A stretch of 64,000 nucleotides of DNA from DASRJW01 sp964567755 (GTDB taxonomy: Bacteria; Krumholzibacteriota; Krumholzibacteriia; G020349025). Both the position numbers and the translations under genes were made by a program. Each line of letters begins with the position of its first letter. The first letter of the stretch is position 1. The DNA lies in contig CAZMNW010000047.1 of NCBI GenBank assembly GCA_964567755.1, positions 103,121 to 167,120 of the forward strand, written 5' to 3'. Shown here piece by piece: positions 18,316 through 27,441 of this stretch. The notes under the pieces are model-generated. The model made no database searches. It was not told where the DNA came from and worked only from the letters and a program-made list of their open reading frames with translations.

Positions 18316-20067
18316 CTACCGGAGCAGCACGAGCTTCCGCGTCCTGATCTCACCGAGCGCTTCGAGCTTCGCTACGTAGATACCGGAGGCGACGTTCGCG
18401 CCCCGTGCATCGCGGCGTGCCCACGAAACCGGATGCCAACCGGCAGGTTCCGGTCCATTCACGAGCGTGGTTACGAGGCGGCCGCGGACATCGAAGATGG
18501 CGAGCTGCACGCGCGCGGCCCTCGGCAGCGCGAAACGCAGCAGCGCCGGTCCGGACGAAGGGTTCGCTCGCGCCACTGCGAGTTGAAACGCGGGGCCCGG
18601 TGCTGGAAGCTCACCGATGTCGACGACATCGAGCTCGCGCAGCGTGAGAAGCTGGTCGGCGGGGACCGCGAGGTAGGTCTCGACGTGGCCCGAGGGCCAG
18701 AACACGATGACCGAGTCGGCCAAGCCGGCGGCTCCGAGACCGAATTCGAGCGTGAGCGAGTTTTGGGACATGTAGCCCGACCCTCCCGAAACCTCCCCGA
18801 TCTGGCTCGCGCCTCCCGCCACGATGCGCACACGCGCGCCGATCGCTGCTCGGTTGGAGATCTGGCCGATCAGGTCGAGGTGGAGCCAGTGATTGCCGTT
18901 GGCCAGGTCGTTGCGCAGGAGCACGTTCGACTGGCCATCGTTGACGAGATAGAGATCGAGGTCCCCGTCCGCGTCGTAATCGCACCACGCGACCCCTGTG
19001 CCATTCCCCGTGTCGCCGAGCGGTCCGCTCGTCAGCGCAGTGAACGTGTCGCCGCCGTCATTCCGCAGCAGCCGGTTGGCGGAAGCGTAATTCGCCAGGT
19101 AGAGGTCGAGGTCGCCGTCGTTGTCGAAGTCACCCCAGGCGACTCCGGTCCCGTCCCCGAGATCGCCGAGTGGACCGGCAGTGATCTGGGTGAAGACGTT
19201 CCCGCCGTCGTTTCGGATGAGCTTATTGGCAGTGCCGTAGTTCGCCACGTAAAGATCGAGGTCGCCGTCGTTGTCGGAGTCCCCCCACGCTGCGCCCTGG
19301 CCCGCGCCGCCGTCCTCGATCGCGAGCCCCGTGATTCGCGTGAACACGCCGTCGCCGTCGTTGCGCAGCAAGCGATTCGGCCCGTCATTCGTGATGTAGA
19401 GATCCGGGTCGCCGTCGTTGTCGGAATCGCCCCAGGTCGCGGCGAGCCCCCAGCCCGCGGCGCCCAGCGGGCCCGTCGTGGCATCGACGAACATTTCGGG
19501 CCCATCGTTTCGGAAAAGCTTGTTCGGAGTTCCGTAGTTCACGAGATAGAGGTCCAGGTCACCGTCTTGGTCGTAGTCGGCCCACGCCGCGCTCTGCCCC
19601 GCACCCGTGTCGCCGAGAGGCCCGCTCGTCACGTCGGCGAAGACGCCGCCATCGTTGCGGAATAGCTTGTTCGCCGTGAGGTAATTGACGAGGTAGATGT
19701 CGAGGTCGCCATCGTTGTCATAGTCGCCCCACACGGCCGCCCCGGCATTGCCTGAGTCGTCCAGCGGGGAGGCGGTGACGTCGGTGAAGTTCGAGTTGCC
19801 ACCGTCGTTGCGGAGCAGGAGGTTCGGCCCGTCGTTGGTGACGTACAGATCCTGATCTCCGTCACCGTCGTAGTCCCCCCAGGCGACGCCGAAGCCCGAT
19901 CCATTGTCCCCGAGCGGATTCTTGGTGATGGCCGTGAACTGACCCCGCGCGGTGGATAGGGGAATCGCGTCGATGAGAAGGGCGGCGGAGACGGCGAAGG
20001 CCGTCCGGGCGAGCCGCGTGGGTGACGGGATCGGCCTCCATCTGCACGCACCCCTGCTGTGCAGCAT
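18316..20067 (-). CDS. Secreted VCBS/FG-GAP repeat protein with ASPIC/UnbV domain and FlgD-like C-terminal tail
   Basis: About 583 residues. A signal peptide (AFAVSAALLIDAIPLSTARG) is followed by seven or eight FG-GAP/VCBS repeats, each with a calcium-binding DxDxDGDxDLY core and the phrase NKLFRNDGG or a variant. An ASPIC/UnbV domain (GARVRIVAGG, VIVFWPSGHVETY) follows, then a FlgD/type-A sorting-like tail ending GIYVAKLEALG...RKLVLLR. It is probably a cell-surface or secreted binding protein. The start at 20067 has a GGGGAG site and puts the signal peptide near the N-terminus. A GTG at 20139 that overlaps the upstream multicopper oxidase stop (GTGA) is the alternative. Confidence 0.8.
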   Translation of the reverse strand: MLHSRGACRWRPIPSPTRLARTAFAVSAALLIDAIPLSTARGQFTAITKNPLGDNGSGFGVAWGDYDGDGDQDLYVTNDGPNLLLRNDGGNSNFTDVTASPLDDSGNAGAAVWGDYDNDGDLDIYLVNYLTANKLFRNDGGVFADVTSGPLGDTGAGQSAAWADYDQDGDLDLYLVNYGTPNKLFRNDGPEMFVDATTGPLGAAGWGLAATWGDSDNDGDPDLYITNDGPNRLLRNDGDGVFTRITGLAIEDGGAGQGAAWGDSDNDGDLDLYVANYGTANKLIRNDGGNVFTQITAGPLGDLGDGTGVAWGDFDNDGDLDLYLANYASANRLLRNDGGDTFTALTSGPLGDTGNGTGVAWCDYDADGDLDLYLVNDGQSNVLLRNDLANGNHWLHLDLIGQISNRAAIGARVRIVAGGASQIGEVSGGSGYMSQNSLTLEFGLGAAGLADSVIVFWPSGHVETYLAVPADQLLTLRELDVVDIGELPAPGPAFQLAVARANPSSGPALLRFALPRAARVQLAIFDVRGRLVTTLVNGPEPAGWHPVSWARRDARGANVASGIYVAKLEALGEIRTRKLVLLR

Positions 20068-20135
20068 CGCTCCCCGCCGCGGAATGGGGGCGGGGCCCCA
20101 ACGAATTGTCGGGGCCCCACTGCATTCGACTCGTC

Positions 20136-22211
20136 TCACCGGGAGACCATGAGCTTGTGCGATCGAGTCACTCCATCACCCCGGAATCGCACGAGGTACA
20201 TGCCGGTCGCCAGCGTCTCGCCGTTTTCCCCCACGGGCTGCCACGCCACGGTGTGCTCACCAGCAGCGTACCAGCCGTTCGCGAGCCGTCCCACTCGCCG
20301 GCCGGCGATCGTGAAGAGGTCGATTTCCACCGGGCCGGGAGCGCGGAGGCTGAACCGGAGACTGCCGCCCGCAAGCGCGGGGTTCGGAGACGGTGCCCAG
20401 AACTGGGTCCGGCCCAAGCTCTCGGTGTCGTTGCGCTCGTCCAGCTTTCCGGCCAATGCGGGCATCGGCGCGACCAGATGATACGGCCGCATCATGTCGT
20501 TCTCTTCATGCTCGAGGATATGGCAGTGCCAGACGTATCCCGGCTCCGCCGTCGCATCGAAGGCGAACGTCGATGATTCGTCCTGCGGCGCGAAGCGCAC
20601 GAGAATTCGCGTCACCTCGCCAGGATTCATCCGGTACGTGTCCTTCCACCCGCGTTCGTTGGCGTCGGCCGGAACAGGCTTGCCCTTCAAGTACGGCCCC
20701 ACCGGCACCGGCGTGTAGGTCTCGGCCGGCAGCATTGGGTTGGCAGCGTCGAATGCCGTTTGGTAGCGGCGGACGTTGATCTTCTGGCGGTTGAGCAGCT
20801 GGAACTGAACCAGATGGAGATGAATGGGGTGCGCGTCGCCCGTCAGATTCACGACCTCCCACATCTCGGTGGTCCCGAGCGTCGGGTACTCGGTCGCGGG
20901 CGCGTCATGGAAGGACATTCCGTTCAGCAGCGCACCAATCGGCCCGCCCTCGCCCATCACCTCGTTCAGCGTCATCACTCGGGTCACCGTGGGGTTCACG
21001 AGGCGGTTGACGGTCGCAAGCTGCGGGGGAATGACGCTCGTGTCGGGGCTCTCGAGCGGCTTCACCCGGAAAAGCATGATCTGGCCCACGGTCTGCGGAT
21101 CCGCCGCTTCACCGCTCGGGTAGGGAGCCTTGGCCCCGTTCTTCAGCAGGAACTCCGTGCCCTGCGCATAGGCCGAGAAGTCGACGACGACGTCGGCTCG
21201 CTCACCCGGGGCCAAGAGGAGCCGCTTCGAGCGAGTGTCGCTCGGATCGTTCAGGAGCACCGGCTCGGCCAAGTAGCCGCCGTCGGTTCCGATCTGGTAG
21301 AAGGCCGGCCCGGGTGCGCTCGTCACCCGCTCGGCGAGCGCGAGACTGTAGAAGCGCGCTTGGGAGCCGTTCAGAAAACGAAAACGGTACTTGCGCGGCT
21401 CCACCTCGAGGTAGGGCCACACCTTCCCGTTCACCAGCATCACGTTCCCGAAGAACTCCGGGATCCAGACCGGATGCACCTCGGTCACGCCCTCGTTCGG
21501 ATACCAGAGCTGGCCGTCGGTGGTGAACATCCGGTCCTGAATGGCGAGCCCCATGTCGTAGGGCGCCGTCGGCAGCCCGGGCGGCTCGTTCCCCGGATCG
21601 GTGATGAGGTAGTAGCCGGCGAGACCCGCATAGACGTTGTGCCGCGTGTAGCCGAACGCGTGGTCGTGGTACCAGATCGTGGCCGGCAGCTGGCTGTTTG
21701 CATATTGCAGGACCTGCTTCGTCCAGTCGTGTCCGGTCTCGGCGAAGTTCGGCGTGAACCAGGTCAGCGGTCCACCGTCGCTTTGCGGCTCGACCTCGGC
21801 TCCGTGCACGTGTGTGGTGATCGGGATGCCCGTGGTCGTCTCTGCCTTGGGGATCGTCGCGTCGAACGCGTATTGCAGGATATGGGGCGACGGGAGGTGG
21901 TTGGTCCACCGGATCGAGATCGGCACTCCCTTCTGCGCCACGATCGTGGGACCGGGATAGCTGGCCGTCTCCTGCGAAGTGCCGTAGCCGTAGACCGTCG
22001 TGAGCGGCAGTTCGCCGTGTAGGCGTTGCTCGATCTGGTACGCACCGATCTCGTAGTAATTCGGCCCCGCCATGGGCGCGATTCCCGGGATCGGGAGCGG
22101 GTCGATGTACTTGGTGAGCGTCAGTGGATTGAGTTCCTCTGCGGTGGCGCTGCCCGCAAGGATGACAAGCGGGAGAATCAACGTGCGCCGCCATGAGCTT
22201 CGGATCGACAT
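20136..22211 (-). CDS. Exported multicopper oxidase with FlgD-like C-terminal tail
   Basis: A 691-residue three-domain multicopper oxidase. Copper ligands are complete: THVHGAE, WYHDHAFGYTRHN, HPIHLHLVQF and the type-1/type-3 segment WHCHILEHEENDMMRPYH. A signal peptide precedes (TLILPLVILAGSATA). After the oxidase core, about 90 residues form a FlgD-like/type-A tail (PVEIDLFTIAGRRV, GMYLVRFRGDG) like that of the next gene, so both may use one secretion or anchoring route. Substrate (copper, manganese, phenols, bilirubin-like) is not evident. Start at 22211 is set by an AAGGAGAAG site; the longer in-frame extension lacks one. Confidence 0.88.
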   Translation of the reverse strand: MSIRSSWRRTLILPLVILAGSATAEELNPLTLTKYIDPLPIPGIAPMAGPNYYEIGAYQIEQRLHGELPLTTVYGYGTSQETASYPGPTIVAQKGVPISIRWTNHLPSPHILQYAFDATIPKAETTTGIPITTHVHGAEVEPQSDGGPLTWFTPNFAETGHDWTKQVLQYANSQLPATIWYHDHAFGYTRHNVYAGLAGYYLITDPGNEPPGLPTAPYDMGLAIQDRMFTTDGQLWYPNEGVTEVHPVWIPEFFGNVMLVNGKVWPYLEVEPRKYRFRFLNGSQARFYSLALAERVTSAPGPAFYQIGTDGGYLAEPVLLNDPSDTRSKRLLLAPGERADVVVDFSAYAQGTEFLLKNGAKAPYPSGEAADPQTVGQIMLFRVKPLESPDTSVIPPQLATVNRLVNPTVTRVMTLNEVMGEGGPIGALLNGMSFHDAPATEYPTLGTTEMWEVVNLTGDAHPIHLHLVQFQLLNRQKINVRRYQTAFDAANPMLPAETYTPVPVGPYLKGKPVPADANERGWKDTYRMNPGEVTRILVRFAPQDESSTFAFDATAEPGYVWHCHILEHEENDMMRPYHLVAPMPALAGKLDERNDTESLGRTQFWAPSPNPALAGGSLRFSLRAPGPVEIDLFTIAGRRVGRLANGWYAAGEHTVAWQPVGENGETLATGMYLVRFRGDGVTRSHKLMVSR

Positions 22212-22729
22212 GACTTCTCCTTGCGAAGTGATGGCTCCGAAGGGGGTTCCCTGGCAGAAGGCTGCCCGCCGCTCCCAGCCGGCCGGCGGCATTCGTGCGC
22301 GGGCACCCGGGACGAAGTTCTTGTCCCCGGTGCGGCCAGGACGGCTCCTGGAGCGGAAATGGTGCGGAAGCCATCGGTAACATCCGGTATCTCTGTGCAT
22401 CCCGAGGAAGTGTCAAGTGGGCTCATTCCTCGATGGTTCGAAGCGACCATCCACTCGGCTCGATTGACCCCGACAAATTCGCGGTCTCGGGCAATGAGGC
22501 CAACCGCCACCACTCATGTCTCGGACCGCGACTCGCGGTTCGACACCAAACTCATCTATTTCGACGGCGTGGGAGGCAACGCGCCGCGATCGTGCTCTGA
22601 AACACGGTCCCCTTGAAGCGGGCGGAATCAGCGCTCCCAAGACCGCGGGCGAAGCATGCCGATGGACTGCTGGCCCATGACCCCTCGGGGCCTGCGCCAC
22701 CGCGGTCGATTCCAGACCGACGCCGGGCC

Positions 22730-22758
22730 TTGCGATTCCGGGCACTTGTTGGTAGGGT
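22730..22758 (+). promoter_or_regulatory. Putative sigma-70-type promoter for rpsA
   Basis: TTGCGA at 22730-22735 and TAGGGT at 22753-22758 are separated by 17 bases and lie about 60 bases before the rpsA start. Both boxes are imperfect; the assignment rests on spacing and position. Confidence 0.4.
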
Positions 22759-22770
22759 AGCGCGATTGTC

Positions 22771-22784
22771 CCCCAATATTGGGG
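22771..22784. promoter_or_regulatory. Perfect 14-bp palindrome in the rpsA leader
   Basis: CCCCAATATTGGGG lies between the putative promoter and the rpsA ribosome site (AAGGAGG). In RNA it could form a short hairpin; as DNA it could be an operator. S1 represses its own translation in other bacteria, which makes a leader structure plausible, but no direct evidence is visible. Confidence 0.45.
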
Positions 22785-22815
22785 AAGTCTTTGTGAATAA
22801 GGAGGAATCCGGTTC

Positions 22816-24840
22816 ATGCTGGACGAGAGCAACACGCTCCGCAACGAGGAATCGAGGCGTGCCGAGCGCGCGCCGGAGGGAGGTGAATCGGCAGGGTCGC
22901 GGGGTGCTGTGTCCAGATCGGCTACGGCGACTTCGGATTCCGCATCGCGTCGTCGCGGTCCGCGGGACGAGGGTCGCGGCGGCGGCGGCGGCGGCTTCCG
23001 CGGACGCGGCTCGAGTCACGGCCGGCGTTCCTTCGACGACGAGGAAGAAGAACGCAAGCCGAAGAAGCGCACACCGGCGGCGCAGGTGAAGCCGTTCAAC
23101 TTCGAGTTCGACGATCCCGACGCCGCTGCGCTGACGCGCGAGGCTTTCCTGCAGCAGGTTCTCGAATACGACGAGACGCTGCGCGACTTCGGCGAAGGCG
23201 AGATCGTCAAGGGCACCATCGTCGGCATCGGTCCAGTCGAAGTGCTCATGGACATCGGCTTCAAGAGCGAGGGCGCCATTCCCATCGCCGAGTTCGATGA
23301 TCCGACGGCGCTCGTCGTCGGCCACCAGTTCGAAGTCTATCTCGAGAAGATGGAGAACCAGGACGGGCTCATCGTCCTGTCCAAGACCCGTGCCGATTTC
23401 CTCAAGGTCTGGGACCGTATCAAGGCGGCCTATGACAGCACCGACACCGTCAAGGGCACGGTCGACCGCCGCATCAAGGGCGGTTTGGTGGTCAAGCTGT
23501 ACGGTGTGGACGCGTTTCTGCCCGGTTCGCAGGTGGCGCTGCGTCAGGTTCCGAACCTGGACGCACTGATCGGGCAAGAGCTGGAGTTCCGCATCATCAA
23601 GCTCAACAAGCGCCGGCGCAACATCGTGGTGTCGCGCCGGGTGGTGCTCGAGGAAGAGCGCTTCAAGCAGAAGTCGAAGATCATCTCCGACCTGGAGAAG
23701 GGTCAGATCCGCAAGGGCACGGTGAAGAACATCACCGACTTCGGCGCTTTCGTCGACTTGGGCGGCATCGACGGCCTGTTGCATCTGACGGATCTGTCCT
23801 GGGGACGCGTCGCGCACCCGAGCGAAGTGGTCAACATCGGCCAGGAGCTCGAGGTCAAGGTGCTCGATTTCGATCGCGAGCGCGAGCGCATTTCGCTCGG
23901 GTTGAAGCAGCTGCAGCCCTACCCATGGAAAGAAGTGACGGAAAAATACCCCGTCGGCACACGCGTCAAGGGCAAGGTGGTGTCGATCACCGATTACGGC
24001 GCCTTCGTCGAGCTCGAACGCGGTGTCGAGGGTCTGATCCACATTTCCGAGATGTCGTGGACGAAGCACGTGCGGCATCCGTCCAAGATCGTCTCCGTCG
24101 GCAACGACATCGAGGTCATGGTGCTCAAGATCGACCCGGAGAACGAGAAGATCTCCCTCGGCCTGAAGCAAACCGAACCCGATCCGTGGGACACCTTGGC
24201 GGAGAAGTATCCGCCAGGCGCCGTCCTCGAGGGCAAGGTTCGCAACCTCACCAACTTCGGTGCCTTCGTCGAGATCGAAGACGGCATCGACGGTCTGGTG
24301 CACATTTCGGACATGTCCTGGACGAAACGGGTGCGCCATCCGAGTGAAGTGGTGAAGAAGGGCGACAGTGTGCCGGTGAAGGTGCTCGAGGTCAACCGCG
24401 ACAGCCGGCGGATCAGCCTCGGCATCAAGCAGACCATGGAAGATCCGTGGGATGACTTGGCGCGCGAATACGTCGTCGGCACCGTGATCGAAGGCACGAC
24501 GGAGCGCCTGCTCGACCGCGGCGTCGTCGTCGAACTGCGTGCCGGTGTCGAGGGATTCGTGCCGGTTTCGCACTTGCTTCCGGACGACATCAAGAAGCCG
24601 GCCGAGTACTTCGGTGTCGGTGACCGCATCCCGCTCAAAGTGATCAAGATGGATCCGGCGAACCGGCGCATCGTGTTGTCGGTTCGTGCCTACATGGAGG
24701 AAGCAACCGCCGAGGATCTGGCGGCCTTCAACGCCAAGTTCGGCACCAAGAAGCCGCTGTCGGAGATCGAGTCTTCGAACGGCCGCGATGGGGAAGCCGA
24801 GTTGGTCGCTGCTGACGACATGGAAGACGACGACCTCTGA
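22816..24840 (+). CDS. rpsA: 30S ribosomal protein S1 with long disordered N-terminal extension
   Basis: Binds mRNA and delivers it to the 30S subunit. The 674-residue protein has six S1 (OB-fold) domains, seen as GEIVKGTIVGIG, DTVKGTVDRRIKG, GQIRKGTVKNITDFGAF, GTRVKGKVVSITDYGAF, GAVLEGKVRNLTNFGAF and GTVIEGTTERLLDRG. Before them lie about 95 residues of low complexity, rich in Arg, Ser and Gly with a Gly-run/RGRG patch around residues 55-65 and an acidic DDEEEE stretch; this is not part of standard S1. An AAGGAGG site precedes the ATG. cmk, its usual neighbour, is 4.5 kb upstream. Confidence 0.96.
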   Translation: MLDESNTLRNEESRRAERAPEGGESAGSRGAVSRSATATSDSASRRRGPRDEGRGGGGGGFRGRGSSHGRRSFDDEEEERKPKKRTPAAQVKPFNFEFDDPDAAALTREAFLQQVLEYDETLRDFGEGEIVKGTIVGIGPVEVLMDIGFKSEGAIPIAEFDDPTALVVGHQFEVYLEKMENQDGLIVLSKTRADFLKVWDRIKAAYDSTDTVKGTVDRRIKGGLVVKLYGVDAFLPGSQVALRQVPNLDALIGQELEFRIIKLNKRRRNIVVSRRVVLEEERFKQKSKIISDLEKGQIRKGTVKNITDFGAFVDLGGIDGLLHLTDLSWGRVAHPSEVVNIGQELEVKVLDFDRERERISLGLKQLQPYPWKEVTEKYPVGTRVKGKVVSITDYGAFVELERGVEGLIHISEMSWTKHVRHPSKIVSVGNDIEVMVLKIDPENEKISLGLKQTEPDPWDTLAEKYPPGAVLEGKVRNLTNFGAFVEIEDGIDGLVHISDMSWTKRVRHPSEVVKKGDSVPVKVLEVNRDSRRISLGIKQTMEDPWDDLAREYVVGTVIEGTTERLLDRGVVVELRAGVEGFVPVSHLLPDDIKKPAEYFGVGDRIPLKVIKMDPANRRIVLSVRAYMEEATAEDLAAFNAKFGTKKPLSEIESSNGRDGEAELVAADDMEDDDL

Positions 24841-24855
24841 TCCCAGCTGCGCTCG

Positions 24856-24885
24856 GGCGGAGACGGGCGATGGCCCGTCTCCGCC
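24856..24885 (+). terminator. Hairpin after rpsA
   Basis: A perfect 13-bp stem (GGCGGAGACGGGC with its complement) closes a GATG loop 16 bases after the rpsA stop. It lacks a clear T-run, so it may be a weak terminator or a 3'-end stabilising hairpin. Confidence 0.55.
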
Positions 24886-24977
24886 TCGACGTTGGTTCCG
24901 CCGCGCGGCCGCAGTCTATGATCCATTCGCGGCAGGCAGAGTGGCCGGCGGGACGCGTGCAAGGAGGAAGACCCCTC

Positions 24978-25310
24978 GTGTGGTTGGTGCGCAGCCTGCT
25001 CGTCTTCGTCGTCGTCGCCTCGGTGCTCGCGCTCGCCATCGTCAATGTCGAGCACCACACCGCGCTGACGTTGTTCACTCGCACCTACCAGAACCTGGCG
25101 CTCAACGTCGTCTTGTTCTGCTCCATGCTCTGCGGCGCCGGGCTCGTGTTCGTACTCATGGTGTTCCGCGAGTTCTCGCTGCGCAGCGAGATTCGGCGCC
25201 TGCGACGCGATAACCTCCGGCTCGACGACGAGCTCACGGCGTTGCGCAACCTTCCCCTCGCCGGGCTCGACGCCAAGGAAACCGCGAGTCCGCGCGCAGC
25301 GGAACGCTGA
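24978..25310 (+). CDS. LapA-domain (DUF1049-like) inner-membrane protein
   Basis: A 110-residue membrane protein with two hydrophobic segments (about residues 2-20 and 38-60) followed by a charged coiled-coil tail (SLRSEIRRLRRDNLRLDDEL), the arrangement of LapA. LapA works with LapB in the turnover and assembly control of lipopolysaccharide in E. coli. The start is GTG at 24978 because AAGGAGG lies 10 bases upstream. It is followed 17 bases later by a LapB-like gene, which supports the assignment. Function in this organism is inferred from family and pairing. Confidence 0.75.
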   Translation: MWLVRSLLVFVVVASVLALAIVNVEHHTALTLFTRTYQNLALNVVLFCSMLCGAGLVFVLMVFREFSLRSEIRRLRRDNLRLDDELTALRNLPLAGLDAKETASPRAAER

Positions 25311-25327
25311 CGCCGCGGAGGTCTGTC

Positions 25328-26386
25328 GTGTCCGCCGACGCATCCGTCGTCTTCTGGCTCGGCCTGGTGCTGATCGCAGGCGGGTTCCTCTACGTCATCA
25401 GCCGCGGTCCGAGGAAGAGCCCGTCGCAACCCGACCACTACGCCACCGCGCTCAATTACATCCTGCACGACGATTGGGATGGCGCCCTCGACAGCTTGCG
25501 CCGCGCCGCCCAAGCCGGGAACACCAGCGCCGATGTCTACATCAAGCTCGGCAGCTTGCTGCGCCGCCGAGGCAACTTTGCCACCGCGTTGCAGATCCAC
25601 CAGACTCTCACCGTGCGGCAAGACCTGACTGCGGAAGAGCGCAGCACGGTGCAACGCTGCCTGGTCGAAGATCTGCGCGCCCTCGGTCGCCGTCGCGAAG
25701 CCCTGCGGGCCCTGCAACAGCTGGCGACGGACGGCCACGACCCGGCGCTGCAGCGCGAGATCGCCCAGGAGGCGCTGCACGTGGGCGACTTCATCACGGC
25801 GGAGAAGGCCATTCGCAGCGGCCGCACGGCCGGCGTCATCGAGCGCGCCGATCTCGCCCGATTCCTGGCCGCAATCGGCGACCGCTGCCGCCAACTGGAG
25901 CAGCGCGCGGAGGCCAAACGGACTTACCAGGAGGCGCTCAAAGAGAACGGCAATTGCGAACAGGCTCTGCTCGGCATGGGAGATCTCGCCTACGAGGAAG
26001 GGGATCACGACAGCGCCCTTTACTATTGGCAGAAGCTCGCGTTCAGCACCGGTGGAGACATCCCGGAATTGTTCGAACGCCTGGAGAAGGTGTACTTCGA
26101 TCTGGGAAAGTTCAGCGACATGGAGCGCGTCTACGCCCAGATCCTCGAGAAACGCCCGCGCGATCAGCAGGCGTTGCTCGCTGCCGCGCGGCTGGCGACG
26201 AAGAAAGGTCAGGTCGAGGAAGCCGAGCGCTTGCTGCGCGCCGCGCTAGAACTGGCACCCGAATCGCCGCGCGCCTTCCAGCTCCTGGCGCACCTGCTGC
26301 TCGAGCAGGGGAAGACGCTCGAAACGCGCCAAATCGTCGACAACCATGTCGATCGCCTGCAGTCACGAGGTACGCTCAAGGCGTGA
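25328..26386 (+). CDS. LapB-like membrane-anchored TPR protein
   Basis: A 352-residue protein with one N-terminal membrane segment (VVFWLGLVLIAGGFLYVIS) and about eight tetratricopeptide-like repeats facing the cytoplasm, as in LapB/YciM. LapB recruits FtsH to degrade LpxC and so limits lipopolysaccharide synthesis. Unlike E. coli LapB, no C-terminal rubredoxin-type CxxC pairs are present: the protein ends after the last repeat. Start is GTG at 25328 behind GGAGG. The stop overlaps the next start (GTGA). Confidence 0.72.
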   Translation: MSADASVVFWLGLVLIAGGFLYVISRGPRKSPSQPDHYATALNYILHDDWDGALDSLRRAAQAGNTSADVYIKLGSLLRRRGNFATALQIHQTLTVRQDLTAEERSTVQRCLVEDLRALGRRREALRALQQLATDGHDPALQREIAQEALHVGDFITAEKAIRSGRTAGVIERADLARFLAAIGDRCRQLEQRAEAKRTYQEALKENGNCEQALLGMGDLAYEEGDHDSALYYWQKLAFSTGGDIPELFERLEKVYFDLGKFSDMERVYAQILEKRPRDQQALLAAARLATKKGQVEEAERLLRAALELAPESPRAFQLLAHLLLEQGKTLETRQIVDNHVDRLQSRGTLKA

Positions 26387-27441
26387 AGGATTCCACACGA
26401 GAGATGCGACGCGGCACCATTTCGCCGCGCGCCGGCGGGATGGCCGTGGTCACGGCGGTGCTGTGCGCCATCTTCCTGGTGTCGCCGCGCGCAGCAGAGG
26501 CGCAGGCGCTCGACGAGGCAGCGGACCTGCAGCGGCGGTTGCAATACGACGCCGCGCGTGCGCGCGTCGAAGCCAGCCTGCACGAGCTCGACGGCGAACC
26601 CAGGGCGGCGGCCTTTCTGCTGCTCGCCGAGCTCACGACCGACCACAAGGAATCGCGGCGGTTCTTGCGCGAAGCGCAGCAAGCCGCGCCCGGCGGGGAC
26701 ATGGCGCGGCGCGCCGACATCGAGCTTGCAAGGCTCGATTTCGCCCGCGGCAACTACAGCAGCGTGCGTTCCCGACTCGAGTCCCATGGCGACGATGAAG
26801 CGCGCTGGCTCGTTGGTTGCAGCTGGGTGGCGCTCGCCGAACCGTCTCGTGCAGTAACGGCGCTCGCCGACTTGCATACACCGGCGGCCACGCTCCGGCA
26901 CGCTTGGGCCATGCGCGAGGCAGGCGATGCCGCGGCGGCGTTGCGCGCCCTCGACCCGATGGCAGCGGAGGGCGGCGATTTTCGTGCCACGGCGCTGCTG
27001 TGGAAAGCCGAGTGCGAGGCCGAGCTCGGGCAGGCTCAAGCCGCGCGGGCGACGGCCGCCACGCTGCTGCAACGCTTCCCGCATGCGCCCGAGTCGATGC
27101 TGATCGAGCCGACGCTCACCGCTTTGCGTCAGACCGCGCTATCGGCCCCGGATCCGGGCGCGCCGTCATCGCAACATCCGACCACGGCGACGCCGGCCGG
27201 GCCGCTCGTCTTGTTGCAGGTGGGTGCCTTCGCAACGCGCGCCAACGCGCAGCGAATGCGCGACGAGCTGCCACCCGACTTGAGCCCGGTGCGCATCGAC
27301 GAGGTGCGCCAGGGCAGCCGGAATTTCTTCCGCGTCAGCATCGGACCGTTCGAGAGCGCCGATGTCGCGTCCGCCTACGCGCGCGAACGGTTGGCGCCGC
27401 GTCAGATGGAATGGCGACTCGTGCGGCCGGAGTCGCCATGA
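26383..27441 (+). CDS. Exported TPR-like protein with C-terminal SPOR domain
   Basis: About 352 residues. A signal peptide (AVVTAVLCAIFLVSPRAAEA) leads into an Ala-rich helical TPR-like region, a Pro/Thr linker near residue 265, and a SPOR domain (LVLLQVGAFATRANAQRM, FFRVSIGPFESADVASAYA) at the C-terminus. SPOR domains bind denuded glycan strands of peptidoglycan, usually at division sites, so a role in envelope or septal biology is likely. Start GTG at 26383 overlaps the LapB-like stop; ATG at 26404 is an equally plausible start. The stop overlaps mutS by 4 bases. Confidence 0.72.
   Translation: MKDSTREMRRGTISPRAGGMAVVTAVLCAIFLVSPRAAEAQALDEAADLQRRLQYDAARARVEASLHELDGEPRAAAFLLLAELTTDHKESRRFLREAQQAAPGGDMARRADIELARLDFARGNYSSVRSRLESHGDDEARWLVGCSWVALAEPSRAVTALADLHTPAATLRHAWAMREAGDAAAALRALDPMAAEGGDFRATALLWKAECEAELGQAQAARATAATLLQRFPHAPESMLIEPTLTALRQTALSAPDPGAPSSQHPTTATPAGPLVLLQVGAFATRANAQRMRDELPPDLSPVRIDEVRQGSRNFFRVSIGPFESADVASAYARERLAPRQMEWRLVRPESP

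Larger units (their letters stand above)
22212..22815. other. Divergent intergenic region before rpsA
   Basis: The 604 bases between the multicopper oxidase start and rpsA contain no convincing gene. They hold the likely rpsA promoter and a palindrome in its leader, listed separately. Short open frames on both strands here do not resemble known proteins. Confidence 0.6.
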
